This document shows, piece after piece, positions 63,171 to 64,000 of a DNA stretch of 64,000 bases. This DNA is from Caulobacter zeae (GTDB taxonomy: Bacteria; Pseudomonadota; Alphaproteobacteria; Caulobacterales; Caulobacteraceae): contig NZ_PJRS01000015.1 of assembly GCF_002858925.1 (NCBI RefSeq), positions 1 through 64,000 on the forward strand, in the 5' to 3' direction. The position numbers and the translations under genes are program-made. The notes under the pieces are model-generated. The model saw only the letters and a program-made list of their open reading frames with translations. It was not told the origin of the DNA and did not search any database. Position 1 is the stretch's first letter, and each line of letters opens with the position of its first letter.

Positions 63171-64000
63171 TCAGCCGCGCGGCGAGGGCCGCTCGGCCTG
63201 GCCGTTGCAGCTTTCGCAGACCACCAGGCCGCCCTTGCGGCTCAGGGCCACGTCGCCGCAGGCCGGGCAGATGTCGGCCTGGTCGGCGGGCGCGCCGGTC
63301 TTGGCGGCGTCGTCCTTGCGGCGACCAAAGGCGGCGAAGACCAGGTTGTCGGGCGTGGCGCCGCGCGAGAAGCCCTTGGAGATGAACTTTGAAGCCGGCA
63401 GCGGCGCTGGCTCCTCGGCCTCGTCCTCGACGTCGTCGGCCTTGCCGCGTCCCAGGCCGTCGGCGTTGAACTCCTGCGGGTCGCCGTTGGCCAGGTCGTC
63501 GCGACCCAGGTACGAAACCCCCAGTTCGCGGAAGATGTAGTCGAGGATCGAGGTCGCCGACTTGATCGAGTCGTTGCCCGTCACCGGACCGGCCGGCTCG
63601 AACTTGGTGAAGACGTAGGCGTCGACGAACTCGTCCAGCGGCACGCCGTATTGCAGGCCGATCGAGATTGCGATGGCGAAGTTGTTCATCAACGACCGGA
63701 AGGCGGCGCCTTCCTTGTGCATGTCGATGAAGATCTCGCCGACCTCGCCGTCCTCGTACTCGCCGGTGTGCAGATAGACCTTGTGGCCGCCGACGGCCGC
63801 CTTCTGGATGTAACCCTTGCGGCGGTCTGGCAGCTTGCGGCGTTCGCGCTGACGCTCGACGACCTTCTCGACCACGCGCTCGGTGACGATCGCCTCGGGA
63901 GGCCTGGCGCGCGGCGCTTCGGTCGGAGCCTCGGGCAGGTCGAGGGCAAAGTCGGCCGGCGCCGGAGCGCGCGACAGCTTCAGGGCGCGGACGCCGGCGC
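63171..64000 (-). CDS. nrdJ: Adenosylcobalamin-dependent ribonucleotide reductase, C-terminal part
   Basis: The frame is open from the stop at 63171 to the window edge at 64000, so the gene begins outside. The visible 270-odd residues match the C-terminus of class II (NrdJ) reductase: [74 protein letters not shown], then [20 protein letters not shown] and a zinc-ribbon end [23 protein letters not shown]. It makes deoxyribonucleotides with vitamin B12 and no oxygen. Confidence 0.9.
   Translation of the reverse strand, partial: AGVRALKLSRAPAPADFALDLPEAPTEAPRARPPEAIVTERVVEKVVERQRERRKLPDRRKGYIQKAAVGGHKVYLHTGEYEDGEVGEIFIDMHKEGAAFRSLMNNFAIAISIGLQYGVPLDEFVDAYVFTKFEPAGPVTGNDSIKSATSILDYIFRELGVSYLGRDDLANGDPQEFNADGLGRGKADDVEDEAEEPAPLPASKFISKGFSRGATPDNLVFAAFGRRKDDAAKTGAPADQADICPACGDVALSRKGGLVVCESCNGQAERPSPRG

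Overview
The window reads as chromosomal DNA of a free-living alphaproteobacterium of the genus Caulobacter or a close relative. Reasons: very high GC with strong third-position GC bias; recognisable Caulobacter-type cell-cycle proteins (PopZ at 54296-54844, a PopA-like c-di-GMP effector at 36144-37460, HdaA at 33766-34461); a full-length CtrA box (TTAA-N7-TTAAC) at 50290-50305; and many palindromic intergenic repeats. It is mostly core genome, with no prophage, transposase, integrase, CRISPR array or rRNA operon seen.

Layout. 1-275 is a repeat-like intergenic end, followed by an exported peroxiredoxin. 985-7299 is a fatty-acid and envelope/nucleotide block on the + strand: fabD, fabG, acpP, fabF, mltG, yicC, gmk. 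7416-16340 is a minus-strand outer-membrane biogenesis operon, in transcription order lptF, lptG, lptD, surA, pdxA, rsmA, followed by two small response regulators, the first of which is frameshifted. 16591-20904 on + carries pepA, holC, an I78-family lipoprotein and a GH5 glycosidase. 21067-27548 holds a hypothetical gene, an ABC-F ATPase, ndk, a gene with foreign-looking codon use, purN, purM and rnd. 27754-34461 has a hybrid histidine kinase and the minus-strand run hdaA, ppk, ppx. 34693-43816 has an EcsC-family protein, a DsbA/FrnE-type oxidoreductase, popA, a CaiB/BaiF protein, a YihY/BrkB membrane protein, tusA-rsuA-rsmC, an isochorismatase-fold hydrolase and a DUF4424-like exported protein. 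After tRNA-Ser, 44078-48255 is a + strand run: rlpA, tmk, holB, tatD, an MBL-fold hydrolase. 48259-49753 is a divergent pair with Fur-like boxes between the genes. 50271-50759 holds a CtrA-box/sRNA candidate and two tandem tRNA-Asn genes. 50844-57810 carries a small regulator and its divergent neighbour, a Pcm-like protein, a TolC-family protein, popZ and valS. The end has an acyl-CoA synthetase, aspS, an exported hypothetical, a pentapeptide-repeat protein and the 3' part of nrdJ, cut by the window edge.

How the genes work together: lipid supply (fab genes), LPS export and OMP folding (lptFGD, surA), septal and glycan processing (mltG, rlpA) and DNA replication (holB, holC, hdaA, tmk, ndk, nrdJ) fit a growth- and division-coupled core. 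PopZ, PopA and HdaA add polar organisation, c-di-GMP-dependent proteolysis control and DnaA inactivation. The most interesting unexplained signals are the CtrA-box plus terminator-ended small RNA candidate (50290-50398), the Fur-like divergent promoter (48836-48890), the 7-5-7 operator-like palindrome (51343-51361), the frameshifted response regulator (7834-8237), and two families of paired inverted palindromes spread between genes.
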